Shown here one piece after another: positions 17,150 through 26,416 of a stretch of DNA of 64,000 nucleotides. The DNA lies in contig NZ_CP192507.1 in assembly GCF_050613145.1 (NCBI RefSeq), forward strand, positions 806,001-870,000, given 5' to 3'. The notes below the pieces were generated by a model. It saw only the letters and a list, made by a program, of their open reading frames with translations, was not told the origin of the DNA and ran no database searches. Source of the stretch: Lysinibacillus_B sp050613145. GTDB taxonomy: Bacteria; Bacillota; Bacilli; Bacillales_A; Planococcaceae. The position numbers were made by a program, and so were the translations under genes. The stretch's first letter is position 1. Every line of letters begins with the position of its first letter.

Positions 17150-18322
17150 TTGAATTTTCAGCCAACACAACTGAATGAACGTGTCGCGACCATTGATATA
17201 ATCCGAGGCTTTAGTTTATTAGGGATACTGCTCGTGAATATTTTTGGGTTTTATTTGCCTCAGCCATACATTATGTTAAACGAGTGGTTTACCGAAGCGA
17301 TTGATATCATTTGGCATCAGGCATTAGATATTTATGTGCAAAGTAGCTTTTACCCATTATTTTCAATGTTGTTCGGATATGGGTTAGCGATGCAGTATAT
17401 GAAGGCACAGCGCGTGGGTACGAACTTTTATAAATTTGCCCCGAAGCGTCTACTCATTTTATTTGTTGTAGGGATGCTACATGCGCTACTACTATGGTGG
17501 GGTGACATTATCGCGATGTATGCTTTTTGTGGTTTTTTTGTCATTGCACTTATGCGCAAAAACAGCGGAGTGTTACTAACAATTGCACTCATTTTACAGA
17601 TGTTAATGCACGGCCTTTATATATTGCTGTTTAGTATGCAAGGCATATTAAATGCAGAAATGACCGAGACAGCAGTAGATATCCAAAGGGTACAAAATGC
17701 CATTACCGCTTATGCTACAGGTGGATACATAGATGCTTTTATGCAACGCTTACATGATTTATCTATGCAGATGAGCTTTTTAATGTGGTTCAGTTCGTTA
17801 TTTATGATTTTACCGTTTATGCTCATTGGGGCGGCTGCAGCGAAGTGGCAATTAATCGAACGCGCAAAAGAGTTAAAAGGATTATGGATTACGCTTGCGA
17901 TTGTGGCAACAGTAGTTGGTTTATTTATTAAAAGTGCACCAACGACATTTTCGTATACGTATTTACTGTATTATTTAAAAATTTATGTAGGTGGACCGAT
18001 TCTTTCGGTTGGGTACATCGCTATTTTCGTCGTGCTATGTTTCGTTCCAGCTATCGTCAAGGTATTATCACCACTTGCTAAAATAGGGCGTATGTCGATG
18101 ACGATGTATATTTTACAATCAGTCATTTGTACGACGATCTTTTATAATTATGGCTTTGGCCTTTACGGGAAAATTGATGTACCAACAGCCGTGTACATTG
18201 CGGTAGGCATTTTTGTTGTACAAATCATTTTAGCGGAGCTATGGCTATCGAAGTTTAAGCAAGGTCCACTTGAAGCAGCGGTGAAGAAATTAACTTATAG
18301 AAAAATGTATTCAGAAAAGTGA
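17150..18322 (+). CDS. DUF418 (YeiB-type) polytopic membrane protein
   Basis: A 390-residue membrane protein. It opens with RVATIDIIRGFSLLGILLVNI, which is typical of the DUF418/YeiB family and related to acyltransferase-3-like membrane proteins, followed by about ten hydrophobic segments. Its function is unknown; a transporter or acyl-transfer role has been suggested for relatives. TTG 17150 is supported by AAAGGAGG 7 nt upstream. It is monocistronic in appearance, between the addA terminator and yisK. Confidence 0.82.
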   Translation: MNFQPTQLNERVATIDIIRGFSLLGILLVNIFGFYLPQPYIMLNEWFTEAIDIIWHQALDIYVQSSFYPLFSMLFGYGLAMQYMKAQRVGTNFYKFAPKRLLILFVVGMLHALLLWWGDIIAMYAFCGFFVIALMRKNSGVLLTIALILQMLMHGLYILLFSMQGILNAEMTETAVDIQRVQNAITAYATGGYIDAFMQRLHDLSMQMSFLMWFSSLFMILPFMLIGAAAAKWQLIERAKELKGLWITLAIVATVVGLFIKSAPTTFSYTYLLYYLKIYVGGPILSVGYIAIFVVLCFVPAIVKVLSPLAKIGRMSMTMYILQSVICTTIFYNYGFGLYGKIDVPTAVYIAVGIFVVQIILAELWLSKFKQGPLEAAVKKLTYRKMYSEK

Positions 18323-18379
18323 GGAAATTCCTAAAGGTTTGATGTATGATGTAGAAAAAAGAAGGAGCGCTTTAACACT

Positions 18380-19282
18380 ATGAAACTATTATCGTTTAAG
18401 CTAGACGGAAAAGTAAAATTCGGACCAAAAGTAAAAAAAGAAGAAGCCGTATGGGACGTTTTAAAAATTCAGGAGGAGTTAAATGTTCTTCCATCATTCC
18501 CGTCTACGATTATTGACGGTATTTCACTAGGTTTCGACTTTGTAGAAAAGATGCGTAAATTAGTCGAAGCAGCTAAACAAAGCGATAAAGTCGAAGCATT
18601 TAAGTATACATTTACAGAAATTGAGTGGCTTGCCCCAATTCCGCGTACACCGAAAAATATTTTATGTGTCGGAAAAAACTACAATGAGCACGCAGTGGAG
18701 ATGGGCGCAGAAAAAGCACCTGAAAATATTATGATTTTCACGAAATCACCAACAGCGATTGCAGCAGATGGTATGACGTTACCAATTCATGCAGATAAAA
18801 CAGATTCACTGGATTATGAAGGGGAATTAGCCATTGTCATCGGGAAGCGTGGTCAAAATATCCCGAAAGCAATGGCGTTTGATTACATTTTTGGTTACAC
18901 AATTGGCAATGATCTTTCAGCACGTGATATCCAATACCGTCACGGTCAGTTCTTCTTAGGGAAAAGCTTAGATGGTACATGCCCACTTGGCCCATATCTT
19001 GTATCAAAAGATGAGATTCCAAATCCACAAAATCTTTCAATCGTAACGAAAGTAAATGGGGCATTACGTCAAAATGGTTCAACGAAGGATATGATGTTCT
19101 CAGTAGTGGATATTATTTCGCTTGTCTCGCAATATGTCACGCTTGAGCCGGGCGATGTGATTTTAACAGGTACTCCAGAAGGCGTAGGAAAAGGTATGAC
19201 ACCACCGCAATATTTAAAAGCGGGCGATGAAGTGAAAGTATCTATTGAAGGAATCGGTACGCTAGTAAATCGTTTTGAATAG
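18380..19282 (+). CDS. yisK: Fumarylacetoacetate hydrolase-family protein YisK
   Basis: A 300-residue FAH-fold metal enzyme. The catalytic domain starts near residue 85 (NILCVGKNYNEHAVEMG). It carries the metal ligands in SLDYEGELAIVIGK, the loop FGYTIGNDLSARDIQ, and the end motif GDVILTGTPEGVGKG. It aligns along its whole length with B. subtilis YisK, reported as an oxaloacetate decarboxylase that also interacts with the cell-shape protein Mbl. ATG 18380 follows AAGGAG. The yisK-yisL order near addBA is shared with B. subtilis. Confidence 0.9.
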   Translation: MKLLSFKLDGKVKFGPKVKKEEAVWDVLKIQEELNVLPSFPSTIIDGISLGFDFVEKMRKLVEAAKQSDKVEAFKYTFTEIEWLAPIPRTPKNILCVGKNYNEHAVEMGAEKAPENIMIFTKSPTAIAADGMTLPIHADKTDSLDYEGELAIVIGKRGQNIPKAMAFDYIFGYTIGNDLSARDIQYRHGQFFLGKSLDGTCPLGPYLVSKDEIPNPQNLSIVTKVNGALRQNGSTKDMMFSVVDIISLVSQYVTLEPGDVILTGTPEGVGKGMTPPQYLKAGDEVKVSIEGIGTLVNRFE

Positions 19283-19290
19283 TTTAGGAG

Positions 19291-19318
19291 AGAGTCGCTG
19301 AAGGGCGGCTCTTTTTTT
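19291..19318 (+). terminator. Terminator after yisK
   Basis: AGAGTCGC/GCGGCTCT stem (one G-U) and seven T. Confidence 0.85.
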
Positions 19319-19344
19319 GACGAGGGAATTTGTGTGTGAATCAA

Positions 19345-19430
19345 TTTTGCTTGGATAGTTTTGCCTGTTTGCGATGTTTTTTTGCTCGGATAGATTATTC
19401 TTTTGCCCGTATACAATAACGTTTTGCTCA
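19345..19430 (-). repeat. 21-bp-period GCAAAA repeat, 4-5 units, inverted
   Basis: On the minus strand GCAAAA recurs. The plus-strand G positions are 19363, 19384, 19405 and 19426, all 21 bp apart, with one further unit at 19349. It lies between the yisK terminator and yisL. Confidence 0.7.
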
Positions 19431-19573
19431 TATAGAGGGTTGCTCTAACAATGGACTTCTTTTTGACACAAAATGTAGCTTACTATACAATCATTAAAAT
19501 CGTATTCATTGAATCACATAATCTCGCATGGTAGGATATAGCATGTAAAGAAAAAGTATGAGGTGGGGACAAT

Positions 19574-19957
19574 ATGAGCTTTTTAGCAAGCACTACGCAT
19601 CTGCACATTACGACTTGGGTAGTTGCATTAATTCTATTCTTTATCGCTGCTGTTTCAGCGAAGAAGCTGACAGGCGTACAAATGGCGTTACGCGGTGTGT
19701 ATATTTTAATGATCATTACGGGTGGTGCGCTATTTATGGAGCATCGTGAAACAGTTGCTCTTGCAAATAATGGTAGTGGTATGCTATATGATATGAAAGT
19801 ATTATTTGGTATCCTTGTCATTGGCTTTATGGAAATGATTTTAGCGCGTAAAAACAAAGGGAAGTCAGTTAATATTTTTTGGATTCTATTTGCAATCGTA
19901 TTATTAGTTACATTATATTTAGGTTTAAGTGGCGGAATTGGCTTTAATTTATTCTAA
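19574..19957 (+). CDS. yisL: YisL, UPF0344 (DUF1516) small membrane protein
   Basis: A 127-residue membrane protein with four hydrophobic segments. Its start (THLHITTWVVALIL) and end (GIGFNLF) are nearly identical to B. subtilis YisL. Function unknown. ATG 19574 follows GAGGTGGGG. Confidence 0.9.
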   Translation: MSFLASTTHLHITTWVVALILFFIAAVSAKKLTGVQMALRGVYILMIITGGALFMEHRETVALANNGSGMLYDMKVLFGILVIGFMEMILARKNKGKSVNIFWILFAIVLLVTLYLGLSGGIGFNLF

Positions 19958-19961
19958 TCGA

Positions 19962-20118
19962 CATAGGGGCTGTCCGAAAAGTGTTACTTTTACGGACAGT
20001 GCTTCGTTCCTATGTTAAATATCCGCTGCAGGCGGTGCTTCTGCGGTGGTAGAAATAAAATTTCCACCATCCTCGGCGCAAAGGGAGTGTCCCAGAATTA
20101 CTTCTCGGACACTCCCTT
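19962..20118 (-). repeat. Dispersed intergenic element, copy B (inverted relative to copy A)
   Basis: Read on the minus strand: hairpin with GGACACTCCC arms, then CTTTGCGCCGAGGATGGTGG, a CGCAGAAGCA block, and a hairpin with CTGTCCG...CGGACAG arms. Block order and several exact words match 1275-1412. The plus-strand orientation supplies terminators for yisL. Confidence 0.6.
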
Positions 20119-20121
20119 TTT
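20083..20121 (+). terminator. Terminator at the end of element copy B
   Basis: GGGAGTGTCC (20083-20092) pairs perfectly with GGACACTCCC (20107-20116), then five T. Confidence 0.85.
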
Positions 20122-20231
20122 AGTTGTCACTGATTTGACGCATATTGAACTGTTTATTTAGCAAAACTTTATCCATAGGGGCTGAAATTTTGGTAAAATG
20201 ACGATGGATTGGTTTGAGGGAGAGGATTAAT

Positions 20232-21671
20232 TTGAAATGTAAAAAATGGATTAGTACAGCTGCCGCGAGTATGTTATTGGCAACTAGCTTATTTGCAACC
20301 CCTATGCAAGCCGAGGAAACTCGTACCATTGCAGACGAAAGTATATATGATGTGCTAGTAGACCGCTACTTCAACGGTTCTGGCAAAAACGATGAACATG
20401 TAAATACACAAGATCCAACGCAATTTGCGGGTGGAGACTTTATTGGTTTAGTAAGCCGAGGCGATCATATTGTAAAGCTTGACTATACGATTGTATCGAT
20501 TGGGTCAATTTTTGCGACAGAAAAATACGACGGCTCTATGCCAATCAGTTATACAGCGTTAGAACCTCATTTTGGAACAGCAGAAGAGTTAACAACAGCA
20601 GTTGATTATTTTAATGACAACGACATAAAAGTGATGGTGGATTTCCCATTATCGAATGTCAGTGCCAATCATGAATGGACAAAAAATGCTGGTTGGGTGA
20701 CTTCAACAGCTAATGGTCAGGCGCAATTCGATTTAGCAAATCCAGAGGTACAAGCGGCTTTAAAGACGGCGCTTGTTGAATTTGTGTCGGCATATGACTG
20801 TGGTGGTGTACGTCTCACAAACATAGACGGTGCGAGTGAAGCGTTTTTAAATGAGTTAATTGCAGCAGTGAAAGCAGTAGATGACACAATCTATGTGATC
20901 GCGAATGGTGAAAGCACTGCGAATTTTGATGCTGATTTCCATGAAGATACACATAGTTTATTAAAAGAAGCGTATAAAGATGTGGATTTAACAGCTGAAC
21001 ATGTCACAAAATATGCGACAAGTGGCGATAAACCATCACAGCTATTTATTGATTCGATTTGGACAAATCGCTTTACATATGATGTGATGGAAGGTGGTAA
21101 TAAGTATCCACCAAACCGCTTACCATTAGCATTGACTGCCACTTTATTAATGCCAGGTGTAGCCGTTACACAGTACGGAACTGAAATTGGCATGAACGGT
21201 GAGGTAGGTCCAGAATCACATCAATATTATAATTTTAAAACAGATGAAGAATTAGTGGACATAGTTGCTAATATTCAATCATTGCGTAATCAATCATGGA
21301 CTTTACGTAATGGTGAATTTAATATCCTAAAAAACGAAGACGGATTTTTAGCATTTGAGCGCAAATCAGATGAGGAACATTGGATTATTGTCATTAACAA
21401 TACGAGTGTAACGAATCGTGTAAACTTATCGGCTGATGTAATTGGTGAAGATAAAGAACTGCGCGGCATGTTTGAAAGTGATATTATCCGTGTGAATAAG
21501 AACGGTGATTATCCGATTATTTTAGACCGTGAAATGTTTGAAATGTATCAGGTCATTGACAAAACAGGCATTAATATATCCTATATGATTGCATTGGCTG
21601 GTGTGTGGATTTTATTTACAGCCTTTATCATTGTTATTGTAAAACGTGGACGTAAGCGCCAAGGATCATAA
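20232..21671 (+). CDS. Membrane-anchored GH13-like (alpha-amylase fold) protein, probably catalytically dead
   Basis: A 479-residue secreted protein. It has a signal peptide (to about residue 30), a GH13-type TIM barrel and C-terminal beta domain, then a single membrane helix (about 450-470) with a Lys/Arg-rich tail. The fold is recognised from DVLVDRYFNG, GGDFIGL, VTQYGTEIGMNG and LRNGEF. The conserved catalytic regions are degenerate. In region I, DxVxNH reads DFPLSN from Asp137. The nucleophile Asp of RLD is Thr196. Region IV IDNHD reads IDSIW from Ile273. Only the acid/base Glu227 remains. It likely binds rather than hydrolyses glucan. TTG 20232 has GGGAGAGGA 6 nt upstream; TTG 20214 does not. 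Confidence 0.75.
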   Translation: MKCKKWISTAAASMLLATSLFATPMQAEETRTIADESIYDVLVDRYFNGSGKNDEHVNTQDPTQFAGGDFIGLVSRGDHIVKLDYTIVSIGSIFATEKYDGSMPISYTALEPHFGTAEELTTAVDYFNDNDIKVMVDFPLSNVSANHEWTKNAGWVTSTANGQAQFDLANPEVQAALKTALVEFVSAYDCGGVRLTNIDGASEAFLNELIAAVKAVDDTIYVIANGESTANFDADFHEDTHSLLKEAYKDVDLTAEHVTKYATSGDKPSQLFIDSIWTNRFTYDVMEGGNKYPPNRLPLALTATLLMPGVAVTQYGTEIGMNGEVGPESHQYYNFKTDEELVDIVANIQSLRNQSWTLRNGEFNILKNEDGFLAFERKSDEEHWIIVINNTSVTNRVNLSADVIGEDKELRGMFESDIIRVNKNGDYPIILDREMFEMYQVIDKTGINISYMIALAGVWILFTAFIIVIVKRGRKRQGS

Positions 21672-21677
21672 AATTTA

Positions 21678-21714
21678 AAACGATTTCGGACAATTGTGCC
21701 GAAATCGTTTTTTT
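21678..21714 (+). terminator. Terminator after GH13-like gene
   Basis: Perfect 12-bp stem AAACGATTTCGG/CCGAAATCGTTT with T-run. Confidence 0.92.
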
Positions 21715-22302
21715 GTTTCCTTGTATTTCCAAAAATATTGCAAATTTATGAATCTATTAAAAAAGATAGAAAATCATAAGAGCATGAATATTGCAATTCA
21801 ATATAAAAGGGTTTATCGTATAGGAGTTGTCTAACAAGTAGACGTCATACCTTTAAATTCAGAAAACTTTGTTAATACATTTATTGTTAGGGACATACAT
21901 AGTATTAACTAAAATTGTTATGTCTAGAAGTTGAATAGTCATTCATTTAAGAGGATGAAGGTAAATAAATATATAAAATTATGTATTTTTATACACACGG
22001 AAGTATATTTTATACTTTTTTTAGAACATCAACTTCCTGTATAGATAAAATGGTTTACCAAAAAAATATCTATAATTCTCTTGGATGTGCTATCAATTTA
22101 GAGTGTTAAAGCGTTTTTTTCTAAAAATAACCATTTAGGAAGCTTGAAAGTTCAAATCTCTATGTTATTTCAGAATAATTCTAATTGTATATATTGACGA
22201 AGCCTATTTTTTAAATGTATAATTCAAAACAATATAAATAATGTTTAAGATTACGAAATATTCGAGAACTGAAGTGAAATTTGAATGTGCTTTTATAGAT
22301 AG
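21715..22302. other. AT-rich intergenic region upstream of opp operon
   Basis: About 590 bp without a gene, clearly more AT-rich than its surroundings. It presumably holds the opp promoter(s). A half-matching CodY-like word (TTCAGAAAACTTT) occurs near 21860. No RNA gene, transposon relic or convincing small ORF was seen. Confidence 0.4.
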
Positions 22303-22317
22303 AATTTTCTGAATGTT
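22303..22317. promoter_or_regulatory. Candidate CodY box for opp operon
   Basis: AATTTTCTGAATGTT matches the CodY consensus AATTTTCWGAAAATT at 13 of 15 positions, 36 bp before the oppD start. Peptide transporters are common CodY targets in Bacillus. Confidence 0.5.
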
Positions 22318-22352
22318 CTAATCTATAAATGTTTTTTGAAAGGAGTAATAAT

Positions 22353-23366
22353 TTGAAAACGTCAGAGGAACTTTTAAAGATTAACGATTTACATACAGGC
22401 TTCCGAATTGGCGATACGTATTTTAATGCGGTTGATGGCGTTTCTTTTACATTGCGTAAAAATGAAATTTTAGCCATTGTAGGAGAGTCAGGTTGCGGAA
22501 AAAGTACGTTGGCGACATCAATTATTGGCTTGCATGATCATAATAAAACACGTGTTCAAGGTGAAATACTGTTTAAAAATAAAAATTTAGCGCGTATGAC
22601 AGAAGAAGAGTTCAATGAAGTGCGTGGCCTAGATATTGGTATGATATTCCAAGATCCACTTTCGGCTTTAAACCCATTAATGCGTATTGGAGAGCAAATT
22701 GAAGAAGGTTTGATTTATCATACGAATTTAACGAAGGAGCAACGTCGAGAACGTGTACTTGAGCTTTTAGGCCAAGTAGGTATTCCCAATCCTCCACGTG
22801 TTGCTAGACAGTTCCCGCACCAATTATCAGGTGGAATGCGTCAACGTGTGATTATTGCCATTGCCATTAGTTGTAAGCCACAAATTATTATTGCGGACGA
22901 GCCGACAACAGCGCTTGATGTAACGATTCAAGCACAAATTTTAGATTTACTTATTGAGCTGCAACAGGAAACGGAAGCAGGGATTATTTTAATTACACAT
23001 GACTTAGGTGTTGTAGCTGAAGTAGCGGATCGCGTAGCCGTGATGTATGCAGGGCAGATTATTGAATTAGCACCAGTCGAAGAGCTATTTACAAACCCGA
23101 AACACCCATATACGCGCTCACTGTTTAACTCAATACCACAAATGAATAGTCAAGATGAAAAGTTAAATGTCATTGAAGGAATTGTGCCTTCATTAATGAA
23201 ACTGCCACGTACAGGCTGCCGATTTGCGCCACGTATTTCGTGGATTCCACAGTCAGCACACGAAGATAACCCACAGTTACATGAAATTTCAGAAGGACAT
23301 TTCGTTAGATGCTCATGTTATAAACACTTTTACTTTAAAGGCGAAGAAGGAGGACGAACATCATGA
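22353..23366 (+). CDS. oppD: Oligopeptide ABC transporter ATPase OppD
   Basis: A 337-residue ATPase of a peptide/nickel importer. It has Walker A GESGCGKST, Q-loop FQDPLSALNP, signature LSGGMRQR, Walker B IIIADEPTTALD, and switch His in LITHDLG. The C-terminal oligopeptide-transporter extension contains CRFAPR but only part of the usual Cys cluster. TTG 22353 has AAAGGAG 7 nt upstream; the upstream ATG at 22329 has no such site. First gene of oppDFBCA. Confidence 0.93.
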   Translation: MKTSEELLKINDLHTGFRIGDTYFNAVDGVSFTLRKNEILAIVGESGCGKSTLATSIIGLHDHNKTRVQGEILFKNKNLARMTEEEFNEVRGLDIGMIFQDPLSALNPLMRIGEQIEEGLIYHTNLTKEQRRERVLELLGQVGIPNPPRVARQFPHQLSGGMRQRVIIAIAISCKPQIIIADEPTTALDVTIQAQILDLLIELQQETEAGIILITHDLGVVAEVADRVAVMYAGQIIELAPVEELFTNPKHPYTRSLFNSIPQMNSQDEKLNVIEGIVPSLMKLPRTGCRFAPRISWIPQSAHEDNPQLHEISEGHFVRCSCYKHFYFKGEEGGRTS

Positions 23367-24319
23367 GTTTTATGCAAATAAATGATTTAAAAGTCCATTA
23401 CCCAATTCGCGGCGGGTTTTTTAATCGAGTAGTGGATCATGTTTATGCTGTAGATGGCGTAACGATGGAATTTGAACGGGGCAAAGCATATGGTTTAGTT
23501 GGAGAATCTGGTTGTGGCAAATCGACAACAGGGAAATCGATTATTGGGTTAGAGAAGATTACATCAGGCGCTATTATGTATGAAGGTGAAAACGTTACCA
23601 ATCGTCGCCGTGATCGAAATTCAGCTTATAACCGTGATATTCAAATGATTTTCCAAGATTCCACGTCAGCGATGAATCCACGTAAACGTGTTCAAGATAT
23701 TTTAGCGGAGCCAATTCGTAACTTTTTAAGTTTAACACCGCAAGAAGAAACAAAAAAAATTAGTGAATTATTGGCCATAGTGGGGATGCCGGAAGATGCA
23801 AAATTAAAATACCCACATGAGTTTTCAGGTGGTCAAAAGCAGCGTTTGGGGATTGCTCGTGCGATGGCGACGAATCCTAAATTAATCATTGCAGATGAAC
23901 CCGTATCAGCACTTGACTTATCTGTACAAGCACAAGTGTTAAACTTTATGAAGGATATTCAAAATGAATATGGCTTAAGTTATTTATTTATTTCACATGA
24001 TCTTGGGGTCGTAAAGCACATGTGTGATTATATCAACATTATGTATAAAGGTCGCTTTGTTGAAACAGGTACGAAGCATGAAATTTATAATAATCCACAA
24101 CATATTTATACGAAGCGATTATTATCTGCCATTCCGGATATAACACCGACTGGGCGTGAAGAACGTAAACGTGAGCGTATCGAAGTAGAGCGCCATTATC
24201 AGAAGGAACATGCGAAGTACTTTGATGACAATGGACGGGTGTTTGATTTAGTACCTATTTCAGCTACACATTTTGTAGCGGCTACATCTTCAACTGCACA
24301 AGTGAAGGAGGGAATCTAA
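23363..24319 (+). CDS. oppF: Oligopeptide ABC transporter ATPase OppF
   Basis: The second ATPase (318 aa), overlapping oppD by 4 bp. It has Walker A GESGCGKST, Q-loop FQDSTSAMNPR, signature FSGGQKQR, Walker B IIADEPVSALD and the H-loop FISHDLG. It forms the nucleotide-binding heterodimer with OppD at the inner face of the membrane. Confidence 0.93.
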   Translation: MSFMQINDLKVHYPIRGGFFNRVVDHVYAVDGVTMEFERGKAYGLVGESGCGKSTTGKSIIGLEKITSGAIMYEGENVTNRRRDRNSAYNRDIQMIFQDSTSAMNPRKRVQDILAEPIRNFLSLTPQEETKKISELLAIVGMPEDAKLKYPHEFSGGQKQRLGIARAMATNPKLIIADEPVSALDLSVQAQVLNFMKDIQNEYGLSYLFISHDLGVVKHMCDYINIMYKGRFVETGTKHEIYNNPQHIYTKRLLSAIPDITPTGREERKRERIEVERHYQKEHAKYFDDNGRVFDLVPISATHFVAATSSTAQVKEGI

Positions 24320-24320
24320 T

Positions 24321-25283
24321 ATGTGGAAAACGATAGTTCGACGTTTTTTAATTATGATTCCACAATTATTTGTTTTAAGTTTAATTATTTTTGTTATGGC
24401 GCAGTTTATGCCGGGGGATCCATTTACTGGTAAGATTACACCGGAAACAGACCCTGCTCGTATTGAAGAATTACGTGAACAAGCGGGTTTAAATGATCCA
24501 TGGTATCAACAATATGCTCGTTGGATTGGCAATGCATTCCAAGGTGATTTTGGTAATAGTTATACGTATAAAATTGAAGTGTCCACTTTAATTGGTGAAC
24601 GTGCAATCAACACATTTTGGTTGTCATTACTAAGTGCTATTTTTCTATATGCTATTGCTGTACCACTTGGGGTACTAGCTGGTCGTTATAACGATTCATT
24701 ATTTGATCGTGGTGTTATTTTATATAGCTTTATTAGTTTTGCGATTCCAACATTCGTATTAGCATTAATTTTCTTATATATTTTCGGCTACCAATTAGGT
24801 TGGTTCCCGACAAGTGGCTCAGTTGATGTGACACAGGAGCCAGGAACATTTGGCTATACGATGAGTAAAATTTACCATATGTTACTACCTGCTATTACGT
24901 ATGCGGTTTTAGGGACGACGGCTATTATTCAATATTTACGGACAGAAGTTGTTGATGCGAAAACGATGGATTATGTACGTACAGCGCGTAGTAAAGGGAT
25001 TCCAATGCGTAAAGTATATACGCGTCATATCTTCCGTAACTCGTTATTACCAGTTGCAGCATTCTTTGGTTTTACAATTACAGGTTTATTAGGTGGATCG
25101 ATTTTCATCGAAACGATTTTTGCCTTCCCGGGTATGGGACAACTGTTTATTTCATCGATTGCATCTCGTGACTACAGTGTCATTACGGCACTTGTTATGT
25201 TATATGGCTTCTTAGCGTTATTAGGTAGTCTATTATCCGATATTATTATGAGTATTGTTGACCCACGAATTAGGATTGAATAG
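24321..25283 (+). CDS. oppB: Oligopeptide ABC transporter permease OppB
   Basis: A 320-residue permease with six predicted membrane helices. The N-terminal helix LIMIPQLFVLSLIIFVMAQF is followed by PGDPF, the family hallmark. The cytoplasmic coupling EAA-like loop reads DYVRTARSKG. It pairs with OppC. One base separates it from oppF. Confidence 0.93.
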   Translation: MWKTIVRRFLIMIPQLFVLSLIIFVMAQFMPGDPFTGKITPETDPARIEELREQAGLNDPWYQQYARWIGNAFQGDFGNSYTYKIEVSTLIGERAINTFWLSLLSAIFLYAIAVPLGVLAGRYNDSLFDRGVILYSFISFAIPTFVLALIFLYIFGYQLGWFPTSGSVDVTQEPGTFGYTMSKIYHMLLPAITYAVLGTTAIIQYLRTEVVDAKTMDYVRTARSKGIPMRKVYTRHIFRNSLLPVAAFFGFTITGLLGGSIFIETIFAFPGMGQLFISSIASRDYSVITALVMLYGFLALLGSLLSDIIMSIVDPRIRIE

Positions 25284-25316
25284 ACCATACTAATGTTAAG
25301 GAGAGGTGAAAAACAA

Positions 25317-26213
25317 GTGGCTAAACAAAACAATAATCAAGCAGTTAGTGCTCCTCCTACAGGTATGCAAGTCGTATGGAGAGAGTTTAAAAAAGATAAA
25401 GTAGCGTTATTTTCGCTGATCGGTTTAATTATTGCAATCGTTGGTATTTTTATTTGGGCGACATTTTTTATCGACCAAGATTCGGTCATGCGTATTTCTT
25501 TACGTGATAAATTCGCAGAGCCAGGAGCTAAGTACTTATTAGGTGCTGATGCTGGTGGCCGTGATATTTTAGGTCAACTCATTGTTGGTGCACGTAACTC
25601 CATCATGATTGCCATTGCCATTACGATTATTACAGGTGTTTTTGGTATTTTAGTAGGTTTAGCATGCGGTTACTTTGGTGGCTGGATTGATAATATGTTC
25701 ATGCGTATTATTGACTTCTTCATTACGATTCCATCAACGATGATTATTATTGTATTTATCACTATCGTACCAAAGTTAACAGTTACATCTTTTATCCTCA
25801 TTATGAGTATATTTATGTGGACAGGAACAGCCCGTCTGGTGCGTTCCAAAGCACTTTCTGAAAGCAGACGTGATTATATTAATGCGTCGAAAACGCTTGG
25901 TACCAATGACTTCGTAATTATTTTGAAGGAAATGATGCCAAACTTAAGTTCGATTTTAATCGTGGAGCTAACATTAAACTTTGCTGGAAATGTTGGGATT
26001 GAGACTGGTTTATCGTATCTTGGATTCGGTTTACCACCATCTACACCATCTCTAGGAACACTTGTAAGTTATGCCAATAACCCGCTTGTTTTATCACAAT
26101 ATTGGTGGGTATGGCTACCGGCTGCTCTAACCATTTTATTATTAATGTTAGGCATTAACTATGTAGGTCAAGCATTACGTCGTGCAGCCGATGCAAAACA
26201 ACGATTAGGTTAA
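25317..26213 (+). CDS. oppC: Oligopeptide ABC transporter permease OppC
   Basis: A 298-residue permease with an N-terminal helix, the GADAGGRDILG segment and the coupling loop DYINASKTLG. It is the partner of OppB. GTG 25317 is chosen because AAGGAGAGGTG lies 8 nt upstream; ATG 25293 lies before that box. Confidence 0.92.
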   Translation: MAKQNNNQAVSAPPTGMQVVWREFKKDKVALFSLIGLIIAIVGIFIWATFFIDQDSVMRISLRDKFAEPGAKYLLGADAGGRDILGQLIVGARNSIMIAIAITIITGVFGILVGLACGYFGGWIDNMFMRIIDFFITIPSTMIIIVFITIVPKLTVTSFILIMSIFMWTGTARLVRSKALSESRRDYINASKTLGTNDFVIILKEMMPNLSSILIVELTLNFAGNVGIETGLSYLGFGLPPSTPSLGTLVSYANNPLVLSQYWWVWLPAALTILLLMLGINYVGQALRRAADAKQRLG

Positions 26214-26222
26214 TAATACAAA

Positions 26223-26250
26223 CATAAGGACATGCATTTTAGTCCTTATG
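26223..26250 (+). other. Hairpin between oppC and oppA without T-tract
   Basis: CATAAGGAC/GTCCTTATG forms a perfect 9-bp stem with a 10-nt loop. No U-run follows, so it is more likely an mRNA stabilising or processing hairpin than a terminator, setting OppA level apart from the permeases (inference). Confidence 0.5.
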
Positions 26251-26416
26251 CTTACGGTTAATTAACTAAAAATTAGTTATTTTCGATCCGTACAATAAAT
26301 AAAATGGTTTATATTTACATACTACCATAATTACCAGATAAAGGTAAGTGTGTTGAGTATAAAAAAGCTGGGTAGATAAATATTTTTCCAGCGTAATAAA
26401 AAGGGAGGAAAACAAT

